The translations under genes and the position numbers were made by a program. Below the pieces are notes generated by a model. That model searched no databases. It was not told the origin of the DNA and was given only the letters and a program-made list of their open reading frames with translations. Source: Tenrec ecaudatus (Eukaryota > Chordata > Mammalia > Afrosoricida > Tenrecidae). Taken from it: a DNA stretch of 64,000 nucleotides. This document shows positions 12,421 through 23,944 of the stretch, in pieces; within the stretch, counting starts at the first letter, position 1; the number at the start of each line of letters is the position of its first letter. Location of the stretch: positions 524,001 to 588,000 of the forward strand of contig NW_027457705.1 in assembly GCF_050624435.1 (NCBI RefSeq). Reading direction: 5' to 3'.

Positions 12421-12489
12421 TAAGAATATAAAAACAAAAATAAAGAGTAAGGAAGAAAAGACTACTGACAATATTTTAAAAGCCAGAGA

Positions 12490-13080
12490 AAAAAATTCTA
12501 TCATGGAACAAGCAAGAAATACTTGAGCCTACAGCAAATTCAGATTGGTTCAAGAGGGAGGTCAACTGATCAAGTATCATATCACACCATGGTTCAATCC
12601 ACTGCCATCAAATTAGAAACTGTCACTGCCTGCTAGCAAAGCAGTTTGAGTTCCTCACCTTTGGCTAGAAGGGATCTGCCAGAGGCTTAATCTGACCAGA
12701 TACTCTGCACATGGATTCTGGGCTCTCATTTCCTCCACAGCCTTCTATAAATTGGGTGTTCACAATTTAAGCTCGGATAATTTTCTCTTCATTATATTTG
12801 GATGCTGTTATCATCATCTTTGAATCACACAGACCAGTGGACTTAATTGATGTCTCAATTAAAGGGCTGTTTGAATACAAGCCTTTAAGAACCCAGACAC
12901 TATTCCAATTGATAGCTGAGCACCATCTGCTTTTTTTTAACCACACTTTGCTGTAACACCCTTATCTTCAGTGATCTTTTCATGACGGCAAGTATCGAAC
13001 AGGGCCATGTTATAAGAACTGTTCCCAGATTGGGGCTAGAATCACAGGGGAAGCCAGAATCCATCTGCTTGTCCATGGGT
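12490..13080 (-). mobile_element. Diverged module B-like fragment
   Basis: Minus-strand fragment containing diverged versions of the shared unit of modules A and B: GCCTTTAAGAACCCAGACAC near 12880 and TGATAGCTGAGCACCATC near 12912. It is more diverged than any module A copy and lacks the module A terminus, so it is placed with the older B group. No coding capacity. Confidence 0.5.
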
Positions 13081-13199
13081 TACAAACGGCTCTGCTTTAC
13101 TTTGGCGGTTACATTATAACAAATACAAAAAACAAATCAACCAAACAACTGCTCCCTCCAAATAAAAACCAAGAAAAACAGTGTTAATCATCCCCCTGG

Positions 13200-13745
13200 G
13201 AAAAGGCGATTTTATTGATGTTATCCAAATTACTTATGATCCACAGTGTTTAATGCTTTTACATAATAAAACATAGACAAAATCTTTTCTTTGTATGTTC
13301 TATTTTCAGCCAAGATCCATCTAATATCAGCTATGATATCTATTATAAAATATCCTCTTCTGAATCTAACTTGAACTTTTGGCAGTTCTCTGCCAATGTA
13401 TTGCTGCAAATGTTTCTATATCATCTTGAGCCTAATTTTACTTGTGTGCAATGTCAATGATATTGTTCAATAATTTCTACATTCCATTGTATCATCTTTT
13501 GGGGGGTACTAAGAATGTATGATGCGTATGGTTCTCTTCTAATTAGCTTAGATTAGTGAATGCTTCCAGTACTATATCCATTTGCTACAATATCTCAATT
13601 AGAATTCTGTCAACTCCTGAAACCTTGCTTTTCACCAAAGAGTTCAATGTAGTTTGGACTTCTTCCTTCAATACCATTCGTTCTTGATCATGTACACCTC
13701 CTTAAATGATTGGATGTCATCTAATTCTTTTTAGTACAGTGACTC
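13200..13745 (-). mobile_element. RTE reverse transcriptase N-terminal part, inverted
   Basis: The minus strand translates in broken frames to the first part of an RTE reverse transcriptase, from a VSGVDRI-type motif near 13620 to a YVKALNTVDHK-type motif near 13230. The latter matches the YAKAFDxVDH block of BovB-type elements. It abuts a plus-strand C-terminal RTE segment. Together they look like one insertion with an inverted 5' part. Confidence 0.65.
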
Positions 13746-14345
13746 TGGACCAATGAGCACAATTCAACCAATATGCAACATCAACATAAATGGGGGAAAT
13801 ACTGATATTGTAAAGGGTTTCATTTTTCTTAGATCCACAATCAATTCTCATGGAAGCAGTAGTCAAGAAAGCAAACAGCATACTGCATTGGACCAATCTG
13901 CTGCAAAAGACCTCTTTAAAATGTTAAAATTCAAAAATGTCTTGAAAGCTAAGGTGGGTCTGACTCAAGCCATGGTATTTTCAGGACATTCATATGCATG
14001 TGAAACCTGGGCAATACATAAGGAATCCTGATGAATAATTGATAACTTTGAAATATGGCATTGGCAAAGAATACTAAATATATATCATGAACAGCAAGAA
14101 CAAATACTCTTGAGAATCAAGAATGGCAAGATTTTATCTCTTGTAATCTGGACAAGTTATCTGGAGAGACCAGTCCCTATCATGCTTCGTAGAGAGTCAG
14201 TAGAAAAAAGGAATATCCTATAGGAGGCACACTGACACACATCTAAGGTGCAACTTTGGCTTCTCCTCTATGGAACAAAGAAGAGTGAAGAAAATCCAAA
14301 TGCATGGGAACAATTAATCCAAGGGACTAAAGAGCCTCGACAACC
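13746..14345 (+). mobile_element. RTE ORF2 C-terminal part
   Basis: The plus strand gives a fairly open stretch with GFIFLRSTINSHGSSSQESK, then VGLTQAMVFSGHSYACETWA and FEIWHWQRIL. These match the C-terminal block of BovB-type RTE ORF2, where the family reads FLGS..., KAMVFPV..YGCESW and FELWCWRRLL. A stop follows the CETWAIHKES segment at about 14031. The intervening YADD region expected between this piece and the inverted piece to its left is missing. Confidence 0.75.
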
Positions 14346-15972
14346 CTGAGACCAGAAGATTGTTGCTTGGCTACATTGTTGCTTGGCTACCACTGCCAAC
14401 TCCTCTGAAAGAGATCACCAGACAGTTCTAATCTTGCCCTTTCAGATTTGTTTTTGTTTCCCACACTCAAATAACATTGAAAAGGAATACAATTTGAGTC
14501 TCTCAAGGATGCCAAAGTTGCAGTTCCTTCACAATGTAAATCAAACAGTATAGAATTCTTTGGGGAAAGTTTAAGGAAGCAGAAACAATGCCTCCATACA
14601 TACAGACATAGATGGAAGATGTGTCCAGAAACAACAACTTTGCATTTCTATGTTTTTTATTAATAAAGCTTCTATGATGGTTTTAGCCGTCATTTTTGGC
14701 TTACTTTCATATAGGAGAACAGGAGTTGTCCACAGAGAAACAAGAGGACATATGGCAGAAACTGAACAGCAGACAACTCAATCTCCTCTGTCACATCTTT
14801 CTTTTTCTCTGGCTTCAGAAGAGGTGGGTTCCATCCTCCCAAAGCCATTTTACTTGCTTCTTTCCTGTAGTCTTCTCTGCACTGTTCATCCATCTCATAT
14901 GCATTTCCAATATTTTCCTTTCAACCTTTAAATGTACTTAAATATTTTCAAATGGATAATACAAACACTATTGTGTTAGAAAGGGTTCTCTGGTTTGTCT
15001 CTCAGGAATGAAGGTCTGGGTCAACTATGCTTTAGCCTTTAATTTCTCTTGGCCACACCTCTCTTCTTTCCTTTCTCATTCAAACCTCTGGAAAACAGTC
15101 ATCCTTTCCTAGGTATTTCTTTACTTTCTACTCATTACTTTCTCCAAAATTCTCTTATAAAGACCATTAACCTTAATTGCCAAATATGACTGATCCTTTA
15201 GTAACTAGCTGGACTGACCAGATAGTACATGGGATCTCTGAGAACTCTGTATTTTAAAAAGCTTTTGATACCTTGACATTCCAAGACCTCTCTAGCTACT
15301 CTTAATTGTTGCTTTTCAGTTGAATTCCCTAGTCTTTTCATCTGCTTGCCCATTAGAAATCAATGCTTCCTTGGGTTCTGTGTTCTCTTATCTTTCTTTT
15401 TGTACTCTCTTATTTGTCTTTCTCCTCACTCTTTTTATTTCACCTCAGTAATCTCATCCACTTTCAGAATTTATACCACCATTTGTTATATCCATAACAC
15501 TTTTATTTCTATTTCCGCTTCTACCTCCATATACAACTCCGAATATCCAATTCACCTGAGTATTACTTCCATTGCATACCATCATCCACTCCTTTTTATT
15601 GTAGTAGAATATGCAATGGCTAATCACACAGAATTAATAATCAGATTGCTTGTGTGTTGAGTCTCAACTTTGCCACCTAAAAATCCTGAACAAATTGTTT
15701 TTCAGTATTTCTGTATCATGGAAAATGGGTAACAATACCAAACCTCCTAATGTTCTTGTGAGGACAGAAGAGCAAAATGCAAGTCACTAGCACTTAGCTT
15801 AAAATATATTAGCTATTGTTAAGAATTGCTTGCTTGTATGGGCCATACTCAAACAAGCTAAACAGAAACCTGGTCATCTTCCTCTTCTTTCACCTCCTCC
15901 CACATGCAACAAGAGCAATAACGGGTGCCCTCAAGCTGATTGCAACTGACATCACTTCTCATGCACTATTCT
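14346..15972. other. HDAC8 intron 4, mostly unique sequence
   Basis: No repeat family was recognised with confidence across most of this stretch. The minus strand has a 67-codon open frame at 14690-14893 (starting MDEQCREDYRKEASK) that I could not assign to any family. It may be chance or a small retrocopy. The 15050-15650 part is pyrimidine-rich on the plus strand. No HDAC8 exon was found here. Confidence 0.5.
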
Positions 15973-16130
15973 TGGTAAAGAGCCCTGGTGGCTCAGTAGT
16001 TGAACACTGGGCTGCTAACACAAAGATCTGCTCCTACAAAGGTTACAGCCTAGAAAACTATGGAGGCAGTTCTACTTTGGCATATTGGGTTGCTATATGT
16101 CAGAAATTGGCTTGATGGCATATAACAACA
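15973..16130 (+). mobile_element. AfroSINE
   Basis: Starts with the diagnostic GAGCCCTGGTGGCTCAGTAG and GGGCTGCTAACACAAAG of the Afrotherian tRNA-derived SINE. It continues through the GGCAGTTCTACTTTG and GGGTTGCTATATGTCAG blocks. It is diverged, with a small internal deletion, and ends in a region merging with an L1 fragment. Confidence 0.9.
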
Positions 16131-17105
16131 TTCCATGTTCATGGATAAGACAATATTTTTAACATGGAAGTTCTTCCCAGAATGATCATAGATTCAAAGC
16201 AATCACAAATCCCCAGTAAATTATTTTGTGGGTATCAACAAACTAATTCTAAAGTTATATAGAGAGGGAACCAAAACCCGCTGTCATTGAGTTGATTCCA
16301 ACTCACAACAACCCTTTATAGAATTTCCAGGGCTCTAAATTTTTATGAGAGCAGACCAGCCTTAACTTTTCCCTGAGTGTGGCAGTGCGACACTTACTTG
16401 ACAGTGCCACCAGAGGTCCTGGAAAGCAAAAGAGTTAGAAAAACCAACACAGTATCTAAAAAGAAGAACACATCAGAAGACTGATGCTATATAACTTTAA
16501 TACTTAATATGCCTCAAGCCAAACACAAAAATAAATTTACAATGCAGTAAGGACCTAACTGTGCATTCTAAAACCATAAATTCTTAGAAAAATTCAGAAA
16601 CAACCACATCAGGCTTATTTTTTTAAAGTAGACTCACTAATAAAATAACAAATGTACAAATAGCAAAAGGCAAAAAATAAATGAATGTGATATCATAAAA
16701 ATTTCAAAATTTTATCCACCAAAAAACTGTTACCAAAAATATGAAAAGACAAGCTACTAACTGGTAGAATATTTGGGGGAACTACATATCCACTAAGAAT
16801 CTAATAACATATATATGTAAAACTTAAACAACTTAACAGGAAAACAAATAAAATAGGTAAATGACTTGAATAAACACTTTACCAAAAAGGATATTCCAAT
16901 GACCAACACACACATGAAAAGATGTTTAATATTATTAGCCACCAGAGAGGTGCAAATATAAACTACATGAGATGTGTTTTCACTCCCATTGGGATAACTA
17001 TGGTGAGATAAAAACAAAATCAAACAGAAAATATGAAATGTTGGCAAGGATATGTGGAAATTGAAACTCTTACAACACAAATTGAAACGCACCACATCAC
17101 TGGTA
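16125..17105 (+). mobile_element. Old L1 ORF2 3' part, split by an AfroSINE
   Basis: Sense L1 of an old lineage. The stretch 16130-16265 matches the ORF2 segment around TTCATGGATAAGA...CAAAGCAATC...AAATCCC. The rest, 16400-17100, runs through the late ORF2 and C-terminal region, with text near 16930-17000 matching CACCAGAGAGGTGCAAAT...CACTCCCATTGGGAT. It is AT-rich and densely mutated. A minus-strand AfroSINE sits inside at 16267-16400. Confidence 0.75.
16267..16400 (-). mobile_element. AfroSINE, 3' part
   Basis: Reverse complement of the AfroSINE 3' half: AACCAAAACCCGCTGTCATT followed by GAGTTGATTCCAACTCACAA and CCTTTATAGAATTTCCAGGG. This is the classic order of the SINE's right end when inverted. 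It is inserted into the L1 fragment at 16125-17105. Confidence 0.88.
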
Positions 17106-19835
17106 TTTCAAATATCAACAGGGTCACTCAAGATGAATATGTTTCAGCAGAGCTTCCAGACTAAGAACAGACCACAAAAATGGAAGAGGCTGTTCAATTC
17201 TGAGGGCTAGCTACAGAAAACCTTATGAACAGCAGTGGCTTATAGTGATGGAAAATGACCCCCTCTAGTTGGAAGGCACTTAAAATGCAACTGAAGTATT
17301 GCCTCCTCAAAATAGAATCCACCATAATGATGTGGATGATGAAGTAAAGCTTTCAGTACCTTTATGTGCTGAGGCATGGCTCAAAATCAAAAGAAACAGC
17401 TGAAAATAGCTATTAATAATCAGAACTTGGAATATATGAAATATGAATCTAGGAAAGCTATAAGATGTCAAAAGTGAAAATGGAATGCATAAAGATTGAT
17501 ATCCTAAAAAATTGATATCCTAAGCATCAGTGAGCTGAAATGTACTGGTATTGGCCAGTTTGAGATTGACAATCACATAATTTACTGTACCAGGAATAAT
17601 AAGGTCAAAAAGAATAGTATCATAATCTTCATCAAAGAGGAAATTGCAGGATCTATCTTAAAGCATAATGCTGATGTCATAGGATAATATCTATATGCCT
17701 ACAAGGAAATCTAGTCAATACAAATAATATTAAAATTTACACACCAACAACTACAGATAGTGTTGATGAAACTGGGGGATTCTACTAAATTCTTCAGCCT
17801 GAAATTGATCAACCATGCAATGAAAATAGATTGCAAATGATAGGTGATTGGAATGCAGAAGTTTAAACAATGAAGAAGGAACAGTAGTTATAAAACATGG
17901 CCATAGGATAGAAATAACGCTGGAAATCATATGATAGAATTTTATAAGGCCAATGGCTTCTTCATTGCAAATACCCTTTTTCAACAACTTAAACAGCAAC
18001 TGTATGTATACAGTTCAGCAACAGAATACAAAGGAATCAAACTGACTACATCTGTGGGAAAAAAGTATGAAGAAAGCTCATTATCAGCTATCAAAAGGAG
18101 GCCAGTTGTGGAACCAATTGAAACAAATTGCTCATTTGTAAATTCAGGTTGAAGGTGAAGAAAATTAAAACAAGTCCATGAGAGTCAAAATACAACCTTG
18201 AATATATCTCAGCTGAATTTCAACATCTGAAGAATAGATTTGCTGCACTGAACACTAGTGACAGAAGGTCTGATGAGCTGTGGTAGGACATCAAGAACAT
18301 CATTTATGAAGACCACAAAAGGTCATTAAAAACACAAGAAAGAAAAAGTCAAAATGAATGTCAAAAGAGACTCAAACTTTCTCTTGAACACAGAATAGCT
18401 ACAGCCCATGGAAGAAAAGATGAAGTAAAAGAGATGAACAGAAAATTTCAAAAGGCAGCCCGAGAAGACAAATTACTATGAAAAAATGTGCAAAGACTTG
18501 AATTTAGAAAACCAAAAAAGAATACACTCAACATATATGAAGTTGAAATAACTGAAAACAACATTTAAGCCTCAAGTTATAATATTGAAGGATTCCATGA
18601 ACAAAATATTGAATAATGCAGGAAACAACAAAAGACGATGGAGGGATTACACAGTCACTGTACCAAAAAGATTTGGTTGACATTCAATCATATCAGGTAG
18701 TAACCTATGATCAAGAACCTACGGTACTGATGGTCCAAGCTGTACTGAGGGTGTTACCAAAAAGCAAGGCTCCAGTATTTGACAGAATAGTAACTGACAA
18801 AATAAAAATTGAAATGTCTCAACAAGGTGATGAAGCACTGAAGAAAACTCAAAGATAGCTACCTGGCCAACTGACTACAGTATTTGTGTTGTGCCCATTT
18901 TGAAGAACAGCGACCCCACAGAGTCACAGTTTCCTTACTTCTTTGCATTGATGCCTGGGTTCTCGAGCTGCTTTTTGAAATCATACAGAAAATTTCAAAC
19001 AATATTAATGTCACATGCAAGTAAAATGTTGATAATTCAAAAACAGCTGCATTGATAGTACATCGATAGGACACTGCCAGAAATTCAAGCCAAATTCAGA
19101 AGGACATGGCATAAGAAGTATCACTGCTGATGTCAGATGGATCAAGGCTAAAAGCAGAGACCACAAGAAAAGTGTTTCTTGTGTTTTATTGAATATGCAA
19201 AGGCATTCACCTATGTGAACCCTAACAAACTATGGTTAATATTCAGAAGAATGTGAATCCCAAAAGGTAAGTCGTTTGAAAAGAACTGAGAGGTTTAAAA
19301 TCAGAAGAGGTCTGTCAGGGTAGTATACTTTCACAATTCTTATTCAATCTGTAAGCTGACCAAATAATTTGAGAAGCTGGTCTATATGAAGAAGTACACA
19401 GCAGCAGGAGTCGAGGAAGATTTATCAACAACCTGCAGTATGCAGATGACACAATCTGGCTTGCTGAAAATGAGGAGGACTTAAAGCACTTGCTGATTAA
19501 GATCAAAATGATTAGGGCAAAGAATGTACAGATGTGCTTTATACAATTGATGTATGTATATGTATGGACTGTGATAAGAGTTGTATGAGTCCCTAATAAA
19601 TTGTTTTTAAAAAAAAGAATTGTATGAGCCCCCAATAAAATGATTTTTTTAAAAAAGAAGAACTTAAGTACGGATTACAATTCAATTTTAAGAAAACCAA
19701 AATCCTCAGAACTGGACATATAAACAACAGTACGATAAAAGGAGAAAAGAACATTATCAAGGGTTTCAGTTTGTCTGGAATCATTTCATTCAGACAGCAC
19801 ACTGATAAATTGTTTTTAAAATCCTTTTCTTCCAA
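17106..19835 (+). mobile_element. RTE (BovB-like) element, degenerate and nearly full length
   Basis: The sense strand holds the RTE ORF2 in order. An apurinic-endonuclease-like segment around 17480-17980 includes GDWNAEV near 17842 and IEFYKANGFFIANTLFQQ near 17935. A linker follows, then reverse transcriptase blocks near 18720-19300, and the polymerase box as LQYADDTIWLAENEEDLKHL at about 19434-19493. It is interrupted at 19512-19660 by two module A tails and resumes with LQFNFKKTKILRTG. Stops and frameshifts throughout show it is dead. It lies antisense in HDAC8 intron 4. Confidence 0.88.
19512..19660 (+). mobile_element. Two consecutive module A 3' tails inside the RTE
   Basis: A 110-base module A 3' end terminating in CCCTAATAAATTG plus A run is followed by a second, shorter end with GAGCCCCCAATAAAATG plus A run. 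RTE coding text resumes after the second tail. Minimal, strongly 5'-truncated copies such as these show that the last 30-100 bases suffice to recognise the family. Confidence 0.8.
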
Positions 19836-20500
19836 CATTCGTTAAATACTACAGACATATCAGAAAAGATGCTGAGTACTAAAAAGGCCTTCTCAAGAGT
19901 ATTACTGCTTGAAATGTTAATATAAACCTCTATGAAGACTTTTTCCTCTAATCCCAAGCAATACCTAAGAATAGCTTTCTCCTTAGAGAATTGCTCATTT
20001 CTAGGTTACTACTTTCTTTAGAGATGGAAGCGTACGTTTGCTTCTTGATTCTTCAGTCTTCCAATTTCGAACTATTCTCATCAATTCTCTATTTGAAAAT
20101 GTTTGCAACTTCTTTCATGAACGATCTCAAAACTAGTACTTATAAGACTTTTTTCTACTGCTAAATCTCTTCAGTTCACACAGGTATTCAACTGATACCA
20201 TTATTGATGTTGTTCCCTACTTATTCTTATCTTGCTAATGTTCCTCAAGTGAAATATCCCCAGGAAATTTTCAGAAAGGTGAAGAGGAGTTTAGAGATTG
20301 TGCAGTTATCCTTCACACTGCCCATTTCACTGATGAAAAATTGAGGCCTATTAGAACCCGGTTATCTTGACTTTCAATAGTATAGTATTCTTTCTACTAT
20401 GCTGTTATTAGTCACCTTCTATTTCCATTTGTATCTCTTCAGGATGCCTAATACATACAAATCTCTCAGCAGATGTCAACAAAATAAGCATAAGCTTTTA
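19836..20500. other. HDAC8 intron 4, no recognised feature
   Basis: AT-rich sequence between the RTE end and a mariner. No repeat motif, open frame or exon was recognised. It resembles ordinary old intronic DNA. Confidence 0.5.
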
Positions 20501-21392
20501 CGAGGAGGTACCCCCCAAAACCAAGAGCTTTTGTAGTACTCATTTTTTCATAGTGCTCATCCCTCCACCCCCCGCCAGGTGAGCATGGAGCAACTCGCAC
20601 TTAATACACCCAGTGGCATTGCCTGGGAACGTTCTCTAGTCACAGTGAATTTTTTGTGTGTGAAAGCAGTTTTGCTTGAATCTTTCATTTTGGGGGGATG
20701 GCCGATTTAAGAGAACAGTGTACAGCTGTGAAATTTTGCTTTCTGCTCAGGAAAATTGCTGCAAAAACTGTTGTGATGTTGAACACAGCTAACAAAAGGA
20801 GTGCTGTGGGAAAAACTCAAGATGAGTAGTTTTCTCGTTTAAAAAAAGGTGCAATGTTGATTGATGACAAACTTTGTTCTGGGTGTCTGTCAACTCATAG
20901 TGCACTTGGGAGTTTGTTCCACCAGGTTAATCAAGTTTTCACATTGCAGAACAGTGTGCGACCAAAAAAAGGCCTGATTTGTGGCAGACAGGGGACTGGT
21001 TTTGCCACCACGACAATGCACCTGCTCATGCAGCCATCTCAATAGGCCAGTTTTTGTCAAAAAAAAAAAAAAACTAGCATGCCTCTCTTGCCCCACGCAC
21101 CTTACTCTCACGTGGCCTTGCTCCATGTGACTTCTTTTTGTTTCCAAGAATAAAGAGGGACATGAAAGGACAGCAATTTGATGAAGTTAGAAAAAGTGAA
21201 GAAAAAAACAAGGGAGGTACAGTCAGCCATCCAAACACGAGTTTGAAAAATATTTCCAAGAATGGAATTGCAGATTTGACAAATGTATTAAGTATAATGG
21301 AGGGTAGTTTGAAGGTGATAAGGTTGTTTTGTAAAAAATTTAAATACATAGCTAGAAAAAAGTTTTCATTTTGGGGGGAGAGTACCCCCTTG
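20501..21392 (+). mobile_element. Internally deleted mariner DNA transposon
   Basis: An 892-bp element between TA dinucleotides at 20499-20500 and 21393-21394. Terminal inverted repeats are imperfect: left CGAGGAGGTACCCCCCAAAA, right (inverted) CAAGGGGGTACTCTCCCCCC. Transposase pieces remain in sense order. An N-terminal helix-turn-helix region is near 20720-20890. A WFCHHDNAPAHAA catalytic block is near 20998. A C-terminal PRIKRDMKGQQFDEV is at 21141-21185. Much of the catalytic domain between is deleted, and a 15-base A run near 21060 also breaks it. It lies in HDAC8 intron 4, with its right end 58 bp from the exon 4 splice donor. Confidence 0.87.
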
Positions 21393-21450
21393 TACATAAC
21401 AGGAAAATTGATTCAGGTACAGTCAGAAAGTAGGAAAGCAATTTTCTTAC

Positions 21451-21592
21451 TTCTTTGCATGATGCCACCCTCCAGACCAGTTAATTGCTATTTTGCTCTT
21501 TCCATCAATCAGGCATTGGGCAGCTGTGATTGTAGCTCCTCCTACAGCTGCTGCACAGTCAAATATCCCTTCAGTGGCTTGGCAGTCATAAC
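21451..21592 (-). CDS. HDAC8: HDAC8 exon 4, catalytic-dyad exon
   Basis: A 142-nt internal coding exon on the minus strand. Acceptor AG at 21594-21593 and donor GT at 21450-21449 (GTAAGA) give a 2-nt start phase that completes the glycine begun in exon 3. The product is [20 protein letters not shown] continuing through [20 protein letters not shown] and GGWHHAKK. The two histidines of WHH are the general acid-base pair of class I histone deacetylases (H142 and H143 in human numbering). The YD at the start is the substrate-capping loop (Y100, D101). Compared with the human protein as I remember it, notable changes are P103 to Q, Y111 to C and M-C to K-S near 130. The open frame and intact splice sites argue for a functional exon. 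Confidence 0.96.
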
Positions 21593-22524
21593 CTTAGGGC
21601 AAGAATCAGATTACTTTGTAAGAAATGAATTTTACAACAAGGAAAATGTGTTTGAGATGAGACAATTTACCGAAAAGTGACTGCGCTGGCATGAGCTGCA
21701 ACTGAGACAGAAACATTCTAATAATAGGAAAAGGATTTTTAAAATATTAGAGCTTGAGAGAAAAAATCTTACACGTTAACTAGTCATAACCAATAGGTGA
21801 AGAAATTGAGGCCTGAGAAATGGTATCTCTTGCTTACATAGCAGAGAGTCAGGTCTACAACTGAGGTTTCTTGATTCTCAGTCCAGTGTGCTTTCTACTA
21901 AACCATGGTGATAGCCATTTAGTTTTTAAAATGTAGTTGTTTAATAAAGGATACAGTAGAAAATTTAGCTAGGCCATAAACCTGTATTCAAGGACATCCA
22001 AGTCAGCACATACACAATCAGACTAGATATAGACACCACAATTAGAGCCTAACAGGGGTACTGGTGGTTATGTTTGGAGCTGCTAACATAATAGTAAGGT
22101 CAGCAGTTTGAAACCACCAGAGGCTCCACAAGAAAAAGATGAGGCTTTCTACTCCCATGGAGATTTAGTTTCAGAAACGTAAAGGGGAAGTTCTATTATG
22201 TCCTATAGGGTTGCTATGAATCAGAATGAACTCAATGGCAGTATAGTTTGGGTTTCATTTTTTTTTTTATGGTTTATCAGGGCCTAAACCATTGAAAGAC
22301 TTTCCCCCATCTAATCCATCACTCAGTTTCACAAAACCCATACCGTTTTCTCAAATGATGTTACGTAGCTAAACCAAGAGATTAATGATTAACACATTAT
22401 TTAACTGGAAATTTATTAAAAATCACAATGCAAATTATAAATAATTAACTAGTTACAATCTATAGATGAAAGTGTTCTACCTCTCATCATTGTCTTGTTA
22501 GTCATTGTCTCATTAGAACCTTAC
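21593..22524 (-). other. HDAC8: HDAC8 intron 3 (932 bp)
   Basis: Bounded by a GTAAGG donor after exon 3 and a CCCTAAG acceptor before exon 4. It holds an AfroSINE at 22051-22270. The remainder shows no recognised feature. The intron phase (one base of the codon upstream, two downstream) matches both exons. Confidence 0.9.
22051..22270 (+). mobile_element. AfroSINE in HDAC8 intron 3
   Basis: Full-length-looking copy. It has a diverged head near 22052, GGAGCTGCTAACATAATAG, the GATGAGGCTTTCTACTCCCA block, GTTCTATTATGTCCTATAGG, and the GAATCAGAATGAACTCAATG end followed by a T-rich tail. It is antisense to HDAC8. Confidence 0.9.
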
Positions 22525-22655
22525 CTAGCCCATATTCTATGGAGTCGGGGTGGTCATCATCACCATCTTGGCTGACCATCTGGAGATACTGCAGATAGGC
22601 ATCTGTATGAAAGGAGGCCATCTCCTCCATGGACGCCACTTTGGGCTTAACAATC
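22525..22655 (-). CDS. HDAC8: HDAC8 exon 3
   Basis: A 131-nt internal coding exon. The acceptor is TTGTTAG ending at 22656, and the donor is GTAAGG beginning at 22524. It encodes [20 protein letters not shown] followed by [20 protein letters not shown] and YGL, flanked by one base of each split codon. This is the region of the class I deacetylase fold that supplies the MEEMxxFHTDxYL helix and the acidic loop ahead of the capping residues. Differences from human HDAC8 from memory are conservative: T to S, H to Y, K to M and E to D. Phase agrees with exons 2 and 4. Confidence 0.97.
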
Positions 22656-23724
22656 CTAACAACAACAGAGAAAACAAAGGAATGTGAATGAGGCAGACCC
22701 AGATTATGCTAAAAGTTGTAAAGGAGTCAGCAATCTGAGCAGAAAATACAACTCTCAGATTCTGATTTCAGTAAGCTGAAGTGATACGCACAATGTGTTT
22801 TTCTATCGCACTATATAATCTATACTTCCTCACATCATGTTAATGTACTCACAATGTGAACAATAAGGGGATTGGTTTTCCTTTTGAGTTCATAGGTAGG
22901 TAAAAACGAAAGAATATTCATACTTAAAATAAAAATTTTAAATATGCATCAGAAAACTTGTGCTCCACAAGTTACAGCTTTTTTTAATTAATTAATTAAT
23001 TTATTTATTTTAACAATTTATTGGGGCTGATACAATTCTTTTCACAGTTCATACATATACATACATCAATTGTATAAAGCACATCCATACATTCCCTCCC
23101 CAATCATTCTCAAGGCATTTGCTCTCCACTTAAGCCCCTTGCATCAGGTCCTCTTTTTTCCCCCCCTCCCTCCCCATTCCCCCCTCCCTCATATGCCCTT
23201 GGTAATTTATACCTCGTTATTTTGTCATATCTTGCCCTATCCTGAAAGTTACAGCTTTAATGGCAAACCCATAGGCGGAAATGCTTTCATTTTCATTTGA
23301 AGTACTTTCATTCCTAAGTGGCCATTATAATGCTTTCTGATAATTTTTCACTTCGGTTCTTGTTCCAGCTCTATATTTACTAGCTCAATAACCTTAGGTG
23401 AGCTATTTGACCACTCTGCAGCTCAAATTAACTCATCTGTAAAATGGGGATACATTATGAGATGCATATGGAGATTATACAACAACATATGAATATGCTT
23501 TATGTATCCCTATCATTATTAATATTAAGGGATAAAAGATAGGCAAAATAAAATATAAAAGTCCCTTTACTTGTTCTCTCACGTCTGTTTCCAAGAGAAG
23601 GAACAGAAAGATTATAACCAGGCTTCACTCAGAATCCGTTAAACTCACAAGCAGTAATAAACAGGATTAAGTGAGAGAATAAAGGGAGTTCACCTAACAA
23701 CAAAATTTACCACTCCCTACCACT
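22656..23724 (-). other. HDAC8: HDAC8 intron 2, exon 3-proximal part
   Basis: Start of the 14,064-bp intron 2 (22656-36719), read from its acceptor side. Apart from a short module A tail at 22982-23245, nothing was recognised in 22656-22968 or 23259-23724. The second stretch contains text typical of old mammalian intron DNA with no open frame. Confidence 0.6.
22982..23245 (-). mobile_element. Module A 3' end with 13-bp TSD
   Basis: A 264-bp, strongly 5'-truncated copy. The A-tail side is at the left as a T-rich run with a TTAA repeat. Flanks are AAGTTACAGCTTT at 22969-22981 and 23246-23258, a perfect 13-bp duplication. The copy covers only the last tenth of the module. Confidence 0.9.
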
Positions 23725-23868
23725 AGGAGCCCTGGTTGTATAGTGGGTTATGCACTGAACTGATAACAAGTTCATACCCCAAATCTCAGAAATCCCAAAT
23801 AGATGTTCTACTCTGTCCTACAGGATCACTAAGAGTCTGAATCAATTCTATTACAGCAGTTTGGATTT
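23725..23868 (+). mobile_element. AfroSINE
   Basis: Begins GGAGCCCTGGTTGTATAGTG and passes through GTTCTACTCTGTCCTACAGG and GATCACTAAGAGTCTGAATC. The middle is shortened. It ends at a run of T. Confidence 0.88.
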
Positions 23869-23944
23869 TTTTACCCCTGTCTGTCCCACATTTCCTCTTC
23901 CTGGCCTCACTACTGTCATTACATTCTCTAGCCCTTGCCATTTA

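Noticed and set aside
1..21450. HDAC8 exon 5 in the left part
   Set aside because: I looked for the inverted text of the exon encoding the DEASGFCYLND segment and did not see it. The exon is probably beyond the left edge.
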